DNA of 64,000 bases from JAUILA01 sp964563925. Its GTDB lineage: Bacteria; Bacteroidota; Bacteroidia; Cytophagales; Cyclobacteriaceae. Location of the stretch: the NCBI GenBank assembly GCA_964563925.1, contig CAZLZD010000023.1, positions 1 to 64,000 on the forward strand. The letters are read 5' to 3'. This document shows, piece after piece, positions 7,442 through 16,549 of the stretch. The position numbers were made by a program, and so were the translations under genes. The first letter of the stretch is position 1; each line of letters begins with the position of its first letter. Below the pieces are notes generated by a model. That model was given only the letters and a program-made list of their open reading frames with translations, had not been told where the DNA came from and ran no database searches.

Positions 7442-9067
7442 TTACTCCGGGGCTATTCTCCCGTGTATATAACGGTAAAACCGGTCCCACTCCAGGAGCA
7501 GTTCGTTATACCTGTCCGGGTTTGATTCCTCCAGATTTTCCTGTTCAGCCAAGTCTTCCTTCAAATTAAACAACTCAAATTTTTCGAGGGCAAGCGGATA
7601 ATCATTTTGCATGAGCTTCCAGTCATTCTGCTGAATCATGGTCCGGCTGTTATGTTCAAGCGCAAACTGGTAATCATCGGGATGAATCCCGTCTGACCGC
7701 CCTCCGAGATACGGAAGGAGAGAGCTGCCTTTCAGCGGGTAAAGTTCGGGGTTGTCAGGATAGGAGGTGCCAGCCACCTCATAAAAGGTTGGCGCAAGGT
7801 CCATAAGTGTAACCAGCTGATGACAAATAGCATCGGACCTCTCCACACCCGGTCCGGATATGATCATGGGAGCCCTGATTCCGCCTTCGGTGAGATATCC
7901 CTTGAAGTAGCGAAACGGGGCGGAAGATGCTTCTGCCCAGGGTGGCCCGTAGGAAACGAATGACCCGGGCTTTCCCATATTCTCATAGGAATTGTCATAA
8001 CGCTCCTGAAGGTATTCATTAAAGTATTCGTGGTTGAAATAATCCTCATCACCGGCCCCGTTGTCGGAAATGAACAGGATCAGGGTGTTTTCGTACTGAC
8101 CCGATTCCCGCAAATACTGAATTATTCGGCCTACGTTATAGTCAAGGTTGTCCACCATCCCTGCGTACAATTCCATTTTACGTTCCTCTCGCTTTTTTTC
8201 CTCCGAAGAGAGTGAATCCCAGGGCCTCACCAGGGGATGGAGTTCCGGAAGCTGTGCCTTCTCAGGAATAAGTCCGGCATCCTTAAGGGCACGCATGCGG
8301 GTTTCACGCAGTTTCTCGTATCCTTCACTGTATATCCCTGTATATTTTTTCCAGTATTTTTCTTCGACCTGCAAAGGCCAGTGTGGAGCCGTATAGGCTG
8401 CATAGGCAAAGAATGGCTGGCCGCTTTCTGCGCCCGACCTGATTTGCGCCAGTAATTTGTCGGTATAGACATCGGTGGAAAACTGACCTTCAGGCCAGGA
8501 GGCCGGACGGCCGTTTTCCGTGTAGATGTTGGGCTCGTCCATAAGGAGTCCGTCCCCGGTAAAATGATTGCTTGCACCCAGGATACTCACAAAGGACTGG
8601 TCAAATCCTTTCCTGACAGGATCGTTTTCCGGACCCAGACCAAGGTGCCACTTGCCGGCGACGCTTGTATGGTACCCGGCATTTCGCAGGATGGTGGAGA
8701 AAGGAATAATTCGATTTGAAAGCCGGCCCTCGTAGCCAAACTGATCGGATCGATAATTTTGTACACCAATTCCGGCGATATGGTTATCGTTGCCTGACAG
8801 GAGCATGGCACGGCTGGGCGAACAAATCGGGCTGGTGTAAAACCGGCTGAACCTGATTCCGTTTGCCGCCAGCGAGTCAATATTCGGCGTTTCTATTTCT
8901 CCTCCAAAGCATCCCAGGTCTGAATACCCCAGGTCATCTGCGACAATGAGCAGGATGTTTGGTTGATTCCTGGCTTCAGAGGAAGGTGATGACTGGCAAG
9001 CAAATAGTCCGCATTGCAAGGTCAGGGCCGGGATAAGCAACCATTTAGGGAAGAAGGAAACTTTCAT
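7442..9067 (-). CDS. Secreted S1-family sulfatase (arylsulfatase-like lipoprotein)
   Basis: A 541-residue type I sulfatase. The chain starts with a signal and lipobox LFAC (Cys24), then metal ligands in VADDLGYSD (Asp44, Asp45) and the modification signature CSPSR at residues 82-86, where Cys becomes formylglycine. GKWHLG and FISDNGAGD supply further active-site residues. The ATG at 9065-9067 is chosen because it overlaps the TGA of the upstream thioesterase-like gene as ATGA; a start 20 codons earlier would lie inside that gene and precede the signal peptide. It should release sulfate from glycans or aryl esters outside the inner membrane; the substrate cannot be read. The formylglycine-generating enzyme is not in the window. 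Confidence 0.85.
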   Translation of the reverse strand: MKVSFFPKWLLIPALTLQCGLFACQSSPSSEARNQPNILLIVADDLGYSDLGCFGGEIETPNIDSLAANGIRFSRFYTSPICSPSRAMLLSGNDNHIAGIGVQNYRSDQFGYEGRLSNRIIPFSTILRNAGYHTSVAGKWHLGLGPENDPVRKGFDQSFVSILGASNHFTGDGLLMDEPNIYTENGRPASWPEGQFSTDVYTDKLLAQIRSGAESGQPFFAYAAYTAPHWPLQVEEKYWKKYTGIYSEGYEKLRETRMRALKDAGLIPEKAQLPELHPLVRPWDSLSSEEKKREERKMELYAGMVDNLDYNVGRIIQYLRESGQYENTLILFISDNGAGDEDYFNHEYFNEYLQERYDNSYENMGKPGSFVSYGPPWAEASSAPFRYFKGYLTEGGIRAPMIISGPGVERSDAICHQLVTLMDLAPTFYEVAGTSYPDNPELYPLKGSSLLPYLGGRSDGIHPDDYQFALEHNSRTMIQQNDWKLMQNDYPLALEKFELFNLKEDLAEQENLEESNPDRYNELLLEWDRFYRYIHGRIAPE

Positions 9068-9603
9068 AGGGAGGTTGAATGATTGGTAAGAATGGCCTTG
9101 TCGTTTTCGAAGAGTTGCTGAATCCATGCGGCCGGCATGTTTACCTCTTCAGTTACCCCGGCTTTTATCATTATTTCCTGTAAAGATACAGACACATCCC
9201 TTTTCCAGATCAGGGCTCGGGTAACTCCGATGGCGGCCGTCCGGCCATCCTGGACAAATGTATGCACATGATAGATCCATTTGTCATCCCAGCCTGCGAG
9301 TTCGAGATGTACCCAAAACCGGCTGAAAATCTTCAGCGGACGGCGATAAATGATTTTTTGTGAACCGAGGGTAGGGGCAAGACCCGCTTTCAGGATCAGG
9401 TTGTATAAATCAGATCGTGCAATGATTTCCCAACGGACAAAATCCATATAGACAGGATATCTTGAGGCAGTCATCACCCGTAATCCGTCGCAATCAAACA
9501 TCCTCACACGAAACCGTCTCCTGACCGGGGAATCAATGGCCAGGGGTTTCTGGAATTTGCGGGAAAGGAGAATCCTCAGGATACGGTACCAGTAATACAG
9601 CAT
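9064..9603 (-). CDS. THEM-like hot-dog thioesterase family protein
   Basis: A 179-residue protein with a hydrophobic N-terminus (MLYYWYRILRILL) and a hot-dog fold of the thioesterase-like group related to animal THEM6. The family pattern is visible: R-MFDCDGLRVM, then Y-MDFVRWEIIARSDL, LGSQKIIYRRPLKIFSRF and V-QDGRTAAIGVTRALIWKR. Members are poorly characterised and some lack obvious activity. The start is the ATG at 9603 rather than an earlier start at 9636. Translational coupling to the sulfatase downstream is unusual, as the protein itself appears cytoplasmic or membrane-attached. Confidence 0.65.
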   Translation of the reverse strand: MLYYWYRILRILLSRKFQKPLAIDSPVRRRFRVRMFDCDGLRVMTASRYPVYMDFVRWEIIARSDLYNLILKAGLAPTLGSQKIIYRRPLKIFSRFWVHLELAGWDDKWIYHVHTFVQDGRTAAIGVTRALIWKRDVSVSLQEIMIKAGVTEEVNMPAAWIQQLFENDKAILTNHSTSL

Positions 9604-9669
9604 AGTCACTACCCGGTCGGGTGGCTGAATATACAAAAATTATGGGTGATACCGCGTCCGGCCGATCGA

Positions 9670-11001
9670 TTACCTGATATACTGATTAATCAGGTTTTCA
9701 TACAGTTCCTGTCGGCCACTGCGCATTTTGGGCTCACCTGATTCGGATGCCAGACGGGCCAGGTCTTCCAGGGTGAGTTTTCCATTCCGGAAATCCGCAC
9801 CTTCACCCTGTTCAAAGGACGCATAACGTGCGGTCCGCCAGGTGAGGTAGGGTGAATCGTCTAACATCCGGTCGGCAATGAGCAGTGCCCTGGCAAACGC
9901 ATCCATTCCGCCGATATGTGCGTAAAACAGATCTTCGGGATCGGTGGAATTTCTCCTGGTTTTCGCGTCAAAATTAATGCCTCCCGTGGTAAATCCTCCG
10001 GCCGGGATGAGTACGAGCATGGCTTCGACAAGTTCGTACAGATTGACCGGAAACTGATCTGTATCCCAGCCGTTCTGATAATCGCCACGATTCGCATCAA
10101 TGGAGCCCAGTAATCCGGCATCGGCGGCTACCTGCAGTTCATGCTGAAAGGTATGACTGGCGAGTGTGGCATGATTGACCTCAATATTGAGTTTAAAATC
10201 ATCGGTCAGTCCGAACTCCCGGAGAAAACCGATAACAGTGGCCGCATCGAAGTCATACTGGTGTTTTGTTGGCTCCATAGGCTTAGGCTCGATCAGGAAC
10301 GTGCCCTTGAAGCCGTTTTTGCGGCCGTAATCACGTGCCATCGTGAAAAATCGCGCAATATTCTCCCTTTCTTTTTGCATCTCAGTATTCAGGAGGCTCA
10401 TGTAGCCTTCCCGTCCACCCCAGAAAACATAATTCCGGCCGCCCAGCCTGATGGTCGCATCCAGGGCGTTTTTCACCTGGAACCCGGCGTGTGTGACCAC
10501 CTGGAAATCGGGATTGCTGGCAGCGCCGTTCATGTATCGCGGATGGCTGAACAAATTGGCGGTGCCCCACAATAGTTTCACGCCGGACGCCTGCTGCTTT
10601 TCTTTCGCATAATCCACGATGGCCTCAAGTCGCTGCGAGGACTCTGACAGGGATTCGGCTTCGGCGACCAGATCGTAATCATGGAAGCAGTAAAATTCTG
10701 CCCCTATTTTGGTCATAAACTCAAAGGCAGCATCCATTTTGTCACGGGCTGCCTGCATGGGGTCTGTTGCCTGGTCCCAGGGAAAGTTTCGCGTGGGTGC
10801 ACCAAACGGGTCACCACCGGTTCCGCAGAATGAATGCCAGTAGGCGATGGCAAAGCGGAGGTGATCCTTAAGCGATTTGTTCCCTACAATTTTTTCCGGA
10901 TCGTAATACTTAAACGCCAGCGGGTTGTCTGAATCCGGACCTTCGTACCGGATAGTATCTATTCCTTTAAAATATTCCCTGGAGCCGGTAATGTAATTCA
11001 T
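9670..11001 (-). CDS. xylA: Xylose isomerase
   Basis: A 443-residue class II (long) xylose isomerase converting D-xylose to D-xylulose in the cytoplasm. Recognisable signatures include FCFHDYD-like YCFHDYDL (catalytic His), FWGGREGY, LIEPKPMEPTKHQYD with metal-binding Glu, and NIEVNHATLASHTF followed by GSIDANRGD. Length is normal for the family. Its ATG overlaps the stop of xylB by four bases, so the two are one transcript with xylB first. Regulated with xylB by the divergent Nudix-type regulator, judging by the operator at 12505-12515. Confidence 0.97.
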   Translation of the reverse strand: MNYITGSREYFKGIDTIRYEGPDSDNPLAFKYYDPEKIVGNKSLKDHLRFAIAYWHSFCGTGGDPFGAPTRNFPWDQATDPMQAARDKMDAAFEFMTKIGAEFYCFHDYDLVAEAESLSESSQRLEAIVDYAKEKQQASGVKLLWGTANLFSHPRYMNGAASNPDFQVVTHAGFQVKNALDATIRLGGRNYVFWGGREGYMSLLNTEMQKERENIARFFTMARDYGRKNGFKGTFLIEPKPMEPTKHQYDFDAATVIGFLREFGLTDDFKLNIEVNHATLASHTFQHELQVAADAGLLGSIDANRGDYQNGWDTDQFPVNLYELVEAMLVLIPAGGFTTGGINFDAKTRRNSTDPEDLFYAHIGGMDAFARALLIADRMLDDSPYLTWRTARYASFEQGEGADFRNGKLTLEDLARLASESGEPKMRSGRQELYENLINQYIR

Positions 11002-12473
11002 GGTATTAGTTGATTAAGTAGTGATTGTTTCCATTCTGAATAGAACGTTTTATATTTTTCGTAACGGGGTTGTCCGGGAGAATAGGCCTCAGTGCGTTGA
11101 AGCGGAATTTCCTCTATACCTGAATATAATCCCAGGCCGGCACCGGCGGCGAGAGCCGCACCCCGGGCGCCATCTGTATCGTACACCTCAAGGGTGACCC
11201 CGGTGAGTTCGGCAAACAGCCTGCAAAAAAGCGGACTAAGGAAAAGATTGGCCCGGGGTACCCTGATCGTATCCGGTGTCACACCCATTCCCTTTAACAA
11301 GTCGAATCCGTATGAAAAGGAAAAGGCAATTCCTTCCTGCACTGCCCTGTACATGGTGTCTCTCCCGTGCCGGTTGAAGGAGAGCCCGGAGAAGGAGGCA
11401 TGTATGTTCCTGTTTCCAAGCATCCGTTCAGCGCCATTACCGAAGGGGAAAAAGTGGACACCATCCTCAGCTCCCATGGCCTCTGCCGCCTGCTCATTCA
11501 TGATCCTGTAGTCTGTTTCCCCGGTTAGTTCACGAATCCATCGGTTAGCTATTCCGGTACCGTTGATACATAATAGAACCCCTGTGTGAGGTTTGCCGGA
11601 TATTTCCGGATGCAGAAATGAATTGATGCGTGCCGACGGATCCGAAACAAGCCCGTCCGTTACAGCATAAATCACCCCCGATGTTCCCGCCGTAGCTGCT
11701 ACCTGTCCGGGCCTGGCTACTTTCAGGGAAAGGGCATTATTTGGCTGATCACCCGCCCGGTAGGTAAGGGGAGTGCCCGCCGCCAACCCGGTTTCACGGG
11801 AGGCAGATTCGGTCACATGACCATGAATACCAAACGAAGGTACAATCTCAGGGGTCAGGTGACCACCTATCCGGTCCATAATCTCGTGCGAGATATCTTC
11901 GGCAGTGAAATCATACATTATTCCCTCTGACAGTCCTGACCGTGTAGTTTGCTGCCTGCCCGTCAGGCGCCATGCCAGGTAATCACCCGGAAGCATGGCG
12001 ACAGTGGCCCGTGCGTAATGCGCAGGTTCATTGGCCTGCACCCAGGCCAGTTTGGCAGCTGTAAAATTTCCCGGTGTATTCAGCAGTTTCTTCAGACAAA
12101 ATGAGGTTCCGAGTTCCCGCTCAAGTTTTTGTCCGCTCTCAACGGCCCGGCTGTCGCACCATATGATCGATGGCCGGACCGGGGTTCCCCTCTCATCCAG
12201 AAGTACCAGGCCATGCATCTGGTAGGATATGCCTATTGCTTCCACAGACCCTGCATTACGGTTTGTCAGTAATTTCTTTATGGCCAGCACTGTATACTTC
12301 CACCAGGTCTCAGGATCCTGTTCGGCCCAGCCCGGATGCGGACTTTCGATTCTCATTTCATCCTCAGGCATAAAGCAGGATTCAGTCACCTGGCCAGATT
12401 CACTGTCGGTCAGTGAAGCCTTTACCGAAGAACTGCCCAGGTCTATTCCTAGAAGATATCGGGAAGCTGACAT
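10998..12473 (-). CDS. xylB: Xylulokinase
   Basis: A 491-residue FGGY-family sugar kinase. The first ATPase half starts GIDLGSSSVKASL; the substrate loop has MHGLVLLDE; RAGDQPNNAL carries the catalytic Asp, and ATAGTSGVIYAV the nucleotide-binding loop. Next to xylA with an ATGA overlap, the substrate is almost surely D-xylulose, giving xylulose 5-phosphate for the pentose phosphate pathway. It is the first gene of the operon and faces a Nudix/winged-helix regulator. FGGY kinases for other ketoses look alike, but context settles the call. Confidence 0.95.
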   Translation of the reverse strand: MSASRYLLGIDLGSSSVKASLTDSESGQVTESCFMPEDEMRIESPHPGWAEQDPETWWKYTVLAIKKLLTNRNAGSVEAIGISYQMHGLVLLDERGTPVRPSIIWCDSRAVESGQKLERELGTSFCLKKLLNTPGNFTAAKLAWVQANEPAHYARATVAMLPGDYLAWRLTGRQQTTRSGLSEGIMYDFTAEDISHEIMDRIGGHLTPEIVPSFGIHGHVTESASRETGLAAGTPLTYRAGDQPNNALSLKVARPGQVAATAGTSGVIYAVTDGLVSDPSARINSFLHPEISGKPHTGVLLCINGTGIANRWIRELTGETDYRIMNEQAAEAMGAEDGVHFFPFGNGAERMLGNRNIHASFSGLSFNRHGRDTMYRAVQEGIAFSFSYGFDLLKGMGVTPDTIRVPRANLFLSPLFCRLFAELTGVTLEVYDTDGARGAALAAGAGLGLYSGIEEIPLQRTEAYSPGQPRYEKYKTFYSEWKQSLLNQLIP

Positions 12474-12504
12474 AGAGGATTATGAATTAAAACGATTACT
12501 TATG

Positions 12505-12515
12505 GTCATAATGAC
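12505..12515. promoter_or_regulatory. Palindromic operator candidate in the xylB-regulator gap
   Basis: GTCAT-A-ATGAC is a perfect 5-1-5 inverted repeat in the 90-base divergent gap. Read toward xylB it begins immediately after the predicted -7 box, so a bound repressor would cover the transcription start. This is where a NrtR/AraR-type regulator would be expected to act. Confidence 0.5.
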
Positions 12516-12545
12516 TAAAACTAATTGAAATTATTTATATTACAA
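12516..12545 (-). promoter_or_regulatory. Predicted xylBA promoter
   Basis: On the minus strand TTG (12543-12545), a 19-base spacer and TAGTTTTA (12516-12523) fit the Bacteroidota TTG / TAnnTTTG pattern with one mismatch. The transcription start would fall inside the inverted repeat at 12505-12515, about 35 bases before the xylB start codon. Confidence 0.45.
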
Positions 12546-12563
12546 GCGGGAAAGGGTGAAAAA

Positions 12564-13241
12564 ATGAAGAAGGAACGAATACGAAATCTCTCCATTGATT
12601 GTGTGATCTTCGGATTTCATCAGCAATCGCTGCAGCTTTTACTTGTGCGACATGCTGACGGTCCGGGTAAGGGGGAGTGGGGACTGCCCGGTGGCTGGGT
12701 GGCCATGGAGGAAGACCTGGATGAATCGGCGGGAAATATTCTCCGGGACCTGACCGGTATTAATGATATCTACCTGGAACAACTTCGTGCCTTTGGGCAG
12801 GTTGACCGTTTTCCGTCTTACCGGGTGGTGACGATCGCGTATTTCGCACTGGTAAATCCTTCTGACTTTCATCTGATTCCAGGATATACGGCGTCGGATG
12901 TGGCCTGGTATAAGGTGGGTGAATTGCCGGCGCTATTGTACGACCATTCTGCCATTGTAAATTATTCTCTCCGGTATCTTCGTGACAAAGTTAGGCGTGA
13001 ACCTGTGGGTTTTAATTTACTTCCCGCCGAGTTTACCCTGCTTGACCTTCAGCTCCTGTACGAAGCGGTGCTGCAGCATAAACTTGATAAATCGAATTTT
13101 CGCCGAAAAATCAAGAAAATGGGACTTCTGGTGAGGAGTGGCAAGCAGGAGAATGTCCCGCACCGGGCGGCTACCCTTTATTCCTTTGACCCGTCGGTGT
13201 ACCGGGCTCTTACCCGGAACGGGTTTAATTTCGAGTTATAA
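12564..13241 (+). CDS. Nudix-domain/winged-helix transcriptional regulator (NrtR/AraR type) of xylose genes
   Basis: A 225-residue regulator with an N-terminal Nudix fold (LSIDCVIFGF, LLLVRHADG, WGLPGGWVAMEED) and a C-terminal winged helix (AEFTLLDLQLLYEAVL, then FRRKIKKMGLL). The Nudix box has lost its catalytic end: the R-E and E-E positions read N-I and R-D, so it should bind a ligand rather than hydrolyse one, as in Bacteroidota pentose regulators of the NrtR family. Placed divergently from xylBA, it likely senses a xylose-derived metabolite. The ATG at 12564 has an AAAGGG ribosome site; an upstream TTG in frame is less likely. Confidence 0.85.
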   Translation: MKKERIRNLSIDCVIFGFHQQSLQLLLVRHADGPGKGEWGLPGGWVAMEEDLDESAGNILRDLTGINDIYLEQLRAFGQVDRFPSYRVVTIAYFALVNPSDFHLIPGYTASDVAWYKVGELPALLYDHSAIVNYSLRYLRDKVRREPVGFNLLPAEFTLLDLQLLYEAVLQHKLDKSNFRRKIKKMGLLVRSGKQENVPHRAATLYSFDPSVYRALTRNGFNFEL

Positions 13242-14558
13242 TTTCCTTCGGATAATTTTTATTACAAAATAAAGCAGAACGACGGCCGCGAGCATAATTC
13301 CGCCCACGATAAGTTCCTGACGGCTGAGTCCGCTGATAAACCAAATGATGACCAGGGAGGTCAGTATGGGGATTGTGAACCCGCCGGGAATAGTAAAACC
13401 CTCCACCTCCGGGTGGGACTTGCGGAACTTTATTACCGATGCGGCAATTCCGAGGTAAATCAGCAGGATGGTGACGCTCGATGCGATGGCCATTGACTGG
13501 AAACCACCTGCCACTGCCAGCAGGCATCCGGCCAGTGAATAGGTAATGACCGCGAGATAGGGGGTTTTGAAACGTGGATGAATTCGGGCCAGGCTTTTGG
13601 CCGGGAGAATGCCATCACGCGCTAACCCGTAGAGGACACGTGGTATATTGAGCAGTTCCCCGGAAAGGTTGCCGAACATGGAAACAGCCGCGCCGATGAT
13701 GAGAATTGTGAATCCAACGGGTCCGGCAAACCTGTATGCCGCTTCGGCCAGCGGGCTTTCAGTGTACCGGCGTAATTCATCACCCAGAATACCCTGTGTT
13801 ACCAGTTGGATAAGCATGTATAAGCTGAGTATAACCGCAAGACTGATAAAGATTGCCTTAGGTATTGATTTACGTGGATTTATTACTTCTCCCGTTACAG
13901 GTAACGCGCTTTCCGACCCCTGGAAGGCAAAGAAAAGCAGCAGGGATACACTGGCAAGGTCTGTGATATTTGGTGTATCCACCCAGACCAGGTTATCGGC
14001 GGACAGGGAGAAGGACCCGATAATTACAAAGAGAAGGAGAGGAATAAGTTTGGCAATTGTCGTGAATTTTACCATTCCGATTCCTTCCTTCACGCCCCTG
14101 ACATTGAGGTAGCCAACCCCGCCAAAAATGAGCACGAAGAACAGGATTCGTATATAACCGATATTCAGTGCAGGTACCAAGGAGGTGATGACACCGAACA
14201 AAACATTGGCTACGGCGGCATCCGCGGTAAGGGTGGATATAAGGAAAAGGATGGCAGTCACAAAGCCTGCCGCATCGCCAAAAGCTTCATGTATGTAGGC
14301 ATACGGCCCCCCGGCTATGGTCACCTTACTGCCGATCTCGGCAAAGCAAAGCATGACCAGCAACAGCAAAATCCCGCAGAAGAGATATGCCACGATGCTC
14401 TCGGCCCCCATATTGAGTCCGACGGCAGCCGGAAGCACAAATATTCCGGCTCCGACCACGATGTTAATTATGTTGGCCGTGAGGCCCCATGCAGTTATTT
14501 TGCGAGGTAATTCATCTTCCCGGAAGGATGGATGATCAGGGATATTTTTATCGGTCAT
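13236..14558 (-). CDS. APC-family amino acid permease
   Basis: A 440-residue inner-membrane transporter with twelve predicted helices. The first helix has the APC signature IINIVVGAGIFVLPA with the unwound G-A-G-I-F core, and helix 6 has LLLFFAFQGSESALPVTGEV. Members import amino acids or polyamines with protons, or exchange them. Specificity cannot be read. It is convergent with the xylose regulator (six-base overlap) and has no obvious operon partner. A long inverted repeat lies about 140 bases upstream. Confidence 0.88.
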   Translation of the reverse strand: MTDKNIPDHPSFREDELPRKITAWGLTANIINIVVGAGIFVLPAAVGLNMGAESIVAYLFCGILLLLVMLCFAEIGSKVTIAGGPYAYIHEAFGDAAGFVTAILFLISTLTADAAVANVLFGVITSLVPALNIGYIRILFFVLIFGGVGYLNVRGVKEGIGMVKFTTIAKLIPLLLFVIIGSFSLSADNLVWVDTPNITDLASVSLLLFFAFQGSESALPVTGEVINPRKSIPKAIFISLAVILSLYMLIQLVTQGILGDELRRYTESPLAEAAYRFAGPVGFTILIIGAAVSMFGNLSGELLNIPRVLYGLARDGILPAKSLARIHPRFKTPYLAVITYSLAGCLLAVAGGFQSMAIASSVTILLIYLGIAASVIKFRKSHPEVEGFTIPGGFTIPILTSLVIIWFISGLSRQELIVGGIMLAAVVLLYFVIKIIRRKL

Positions 14559-14695
14559 ACGAGAGGTTAAGGATTGACAGTGATGACTGCGAATTCGTGC
14601 AGGATTGAACCGTTAACGATGTGCCTGGATAAACCATCACATTGAATAGAGGGAAAAGGAAGGTTCATGGAAAATACCCTGTCTTATTGGAAAAA

Positions 14696-14719
14696 TTCAA
14701 TGTACAAATACAATTTGAA
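14696..14719. promoter_or_regulatory. Nested inverted repeat between divergent APC permease and small membrane protein genes
   Basis: TTCAA-TGTA-caaa-TACA-at-TTGAA forms a nearly perfect nested palindrome in a 281-base gene-free stretch (14559-14839). It may be a regulator site for the APC permease gene, whose start is about 140 bases away, or for the gene at 14840. No other ORF or hairpin terminator is seen in this stretch. Confidence 0.3.
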
Positions 14720-14839
14720 TTAATCATCATTATTCTCCTGACTTCAGGTTAAATGCTGAAAATCACCATTTTCCATGATTCATGATGGGCGGGTCATTAG
14801 TAAATTTCAGAAAAATATTATAACTTATCAGAACAACCT

Positions 14840-15073
14840 ATGAAAGTGAACAAATCGATATTATCCGCACTGGTGGGCAGTGTGGGTCTTTGCGCCATAG
14901 GCGTGTTTGTCTATATGGTATTGTTGCCCGGTATAGCCTATCTCATTATTTCAGGCACCGCCAACCACGGCTTCGCTTTTGACGGCCCAAAAAATGTATA
15001 CTGTATCCTGACCCTCAGCGTGGCTGGAGGATTTATCGGATGGGGCCTCCATCAACTTCGTCAAAAGTTTTAA
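14840..15073 (+). CDS. Small two-helix membrane protein, unknown function
   Basis: A 77-residue protein with two strongly hydrophobic segments (about residues 7-38 and 54-70) separated by a short polar loop containing FAFDGPKN. It starts at an ATG and ends before a convergent sugar porter gene. I do not recognise a family. Coding status rests on the clean ATG, the membrane-protein pattern and the lack of any overlapping gene. Confidence 0.55.
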   Translation: MKVNKSILSALVGSVGLCAIGVFVYMVLLPGIAYLIISGTANHGFAFDGPKNVYCILTLSVAGGFIGWGLHQLRQKF

Positions 15074-15105
15074 TTGAATCCGCCGTAATCAGAAACAATC
15101 CTGTC

Positions 15106-16446
15106 CTAATGCGGTGTCAGTTCCCTCGATAATTCTTCCAGGGTCTTACCTTTCGTTTCTGGCATCAGTTTCCAGACAAAGAGCAGCTGAAGTACCATCA
15201 TAACTGCGAAGAACGCAAAAACCGGCCATGGGTTATCTCCAAAAATCCCTTCCTGGCGGTCAATGAACAGCGGCGTGAGCAAGGTGATCAGTGCAGCGAA
15301 AACCCAATGTGTACCTGTTCCCAGCGATTGTCCGTAGGCGCGCACCTGGTTGGGAAAAATTTCTGAAATAAATACCCAGATGACCGCACCCTGTCCGATC
15401 GCATGCGACGCAATGAACACCAGGATGAAGGTCAGCAGGAATGCAGGGTCTACCCCTACATAGAATGAATAAGCGGTCATCGCCAGGCTGAATATATACC
15501 CGAGCGAACCAATGAACATAAGGGTACGACGCCCCAGCCGGTCGATGAAATAAAGCCCGGCCATGGTGAAGATGAGGTTAATTCCGCCAATGGCAATGGA
15601 ATTGAACAGCGAGTCCTGTGCCGCGAGCCCGGCCATTTCAAGCAACTCCGGGGCATAATACAGAATGAAGTTTATTCCTGACAATTGATTGAACATAGCC
15701 AGGAGGAAAGCCAGCAGAATAGGCTTAAAATATCTTCTCGAGAAAAATTTTACTTTTTTCGAGTCACTCAGGGCATCATCCTTAATATCCTGCAGACGTT
15801 GTTCGGCTGTTAAGGGATCAATTACTCGCAGAATGCGCAGCGCTCCTTCCGCGTCATTCTTTTTAAGATAGAGCCAGCGGGGACTGTTGGATACACCCAG
15901 TACCATCACCGTGTACAGAAAGGCGGGAATTCCCTCCACTCCCAGCATCCACCGCCAGTCATTCTCTCCGTCAAACCCGGCCAGCAGGTAATTGGATATG
16001 TACGCGATCAGGATACCGAAAACAATCATGAACTGGTAGAGGGCTACGAATTTACCCCGGTTTCTTGAAGAGGTGATTTCAGATATATAAGTGGGTGCAG
16101 CCACAGAGGAGGCTCCAACTCCCAGTCCGCCTATAAACCTGAAAAAGGAAAATGTATATGGATCAGGTGCCAGTCCGCTTCCCACCGCACTGATAAAATA
16201 AAGCACACCAATCCAGATGAGCGTCTTTTTCCTTCCCAGTTTATCCGTTGGAATTCCGCCAAATAGGGAACCCAGCACAGTACCCCAAAGGGCCATGCTC
16301 ATTATAAAGGTGCCATGGAAAACAGGGGAGGTGTTCCATAATTGTTTGATCGGCTGATTGGCGCCCGAAATTACGACTGTATCAAAACCAAACAGGAATC
16401 CGGCAAGTGCCACTGCCAGGGACCACGCAAGTACTTTATTTTTCAT
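15106..16446 (-). CDS. MFS sugar porter (sugar:H+ symporter type)
   Basis: A 446-residue twelve-helix transporter of the sugar porter branch. Signature motifs are present: GFLFGFDTVVISGA in helix 1, DKLGRKKTL in loop 2-3, R-G-F near S-R-NRGKF, NQLSGINFILYYAPE in helix 7, DRLGRRTL in loop 8-9 and the C-terminal PETKGKTLEEL. It probably imports a hexose or pentose with protons. Lying 2.6 kb from xylBA on the same strand it could bring in xylose, but it is separated by other genes and by its own promoter region, so the substrate is not settled. Confidence 0.88.
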   Translation of the reverse strand: MKNKVLAWSLAVALAGFLFGFDTVVISGANQPIKQLWNTSPVFHGTFIMSMALWGTVLGSLFGGIPTDKLGRKKTLIWIGVLYFISAVGSGLAPDPYTFSFFRFIGGLGVGASSVAAPTYISEITSSRNRGKFVALYQFMIVFGILIAYISNYLLAGFDGENDWRWMLGVEGIPAFLYTVMVLGVSNSPRWLYLKKNDAEGALRILRVIDPLTAEQRLQDIKDDALSDSKKVKFFSRRYFKPILLAFLLAMFNQLSGINFILYYAPELLEMAGLAAQDSLFNSIAIGGINLIFTMAGLYFIDRLGRRTLMFIGSLGYIFSLAMTAYSFYVGVDPAFLLTFILVFIASHAIGQGAVIWVFISEIFPNQVRAYGQSLGTGTHWVFAALITLLTPLFIDRQEGIFGDNPWPVFAFFAVMMVLQLLFVWKLMPETKGKTLEELSRELTPH

Positions 16447-16549
16447 AAGCTAAGTTATTCACCAGGAACATATAAAAATCGGTTTGGGATCGGACCTGGT
16501 CAGGTATGCACATGTTTTGTTATTTCTTCCGGCGGCCAGTCCCACCTTT

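Noticed and set aside
15106..16446. Naming the sugar porter xylE
   Set aside because: It is of the right family but separated from xylBA by other genes; specificity cannot be told from the sequence.
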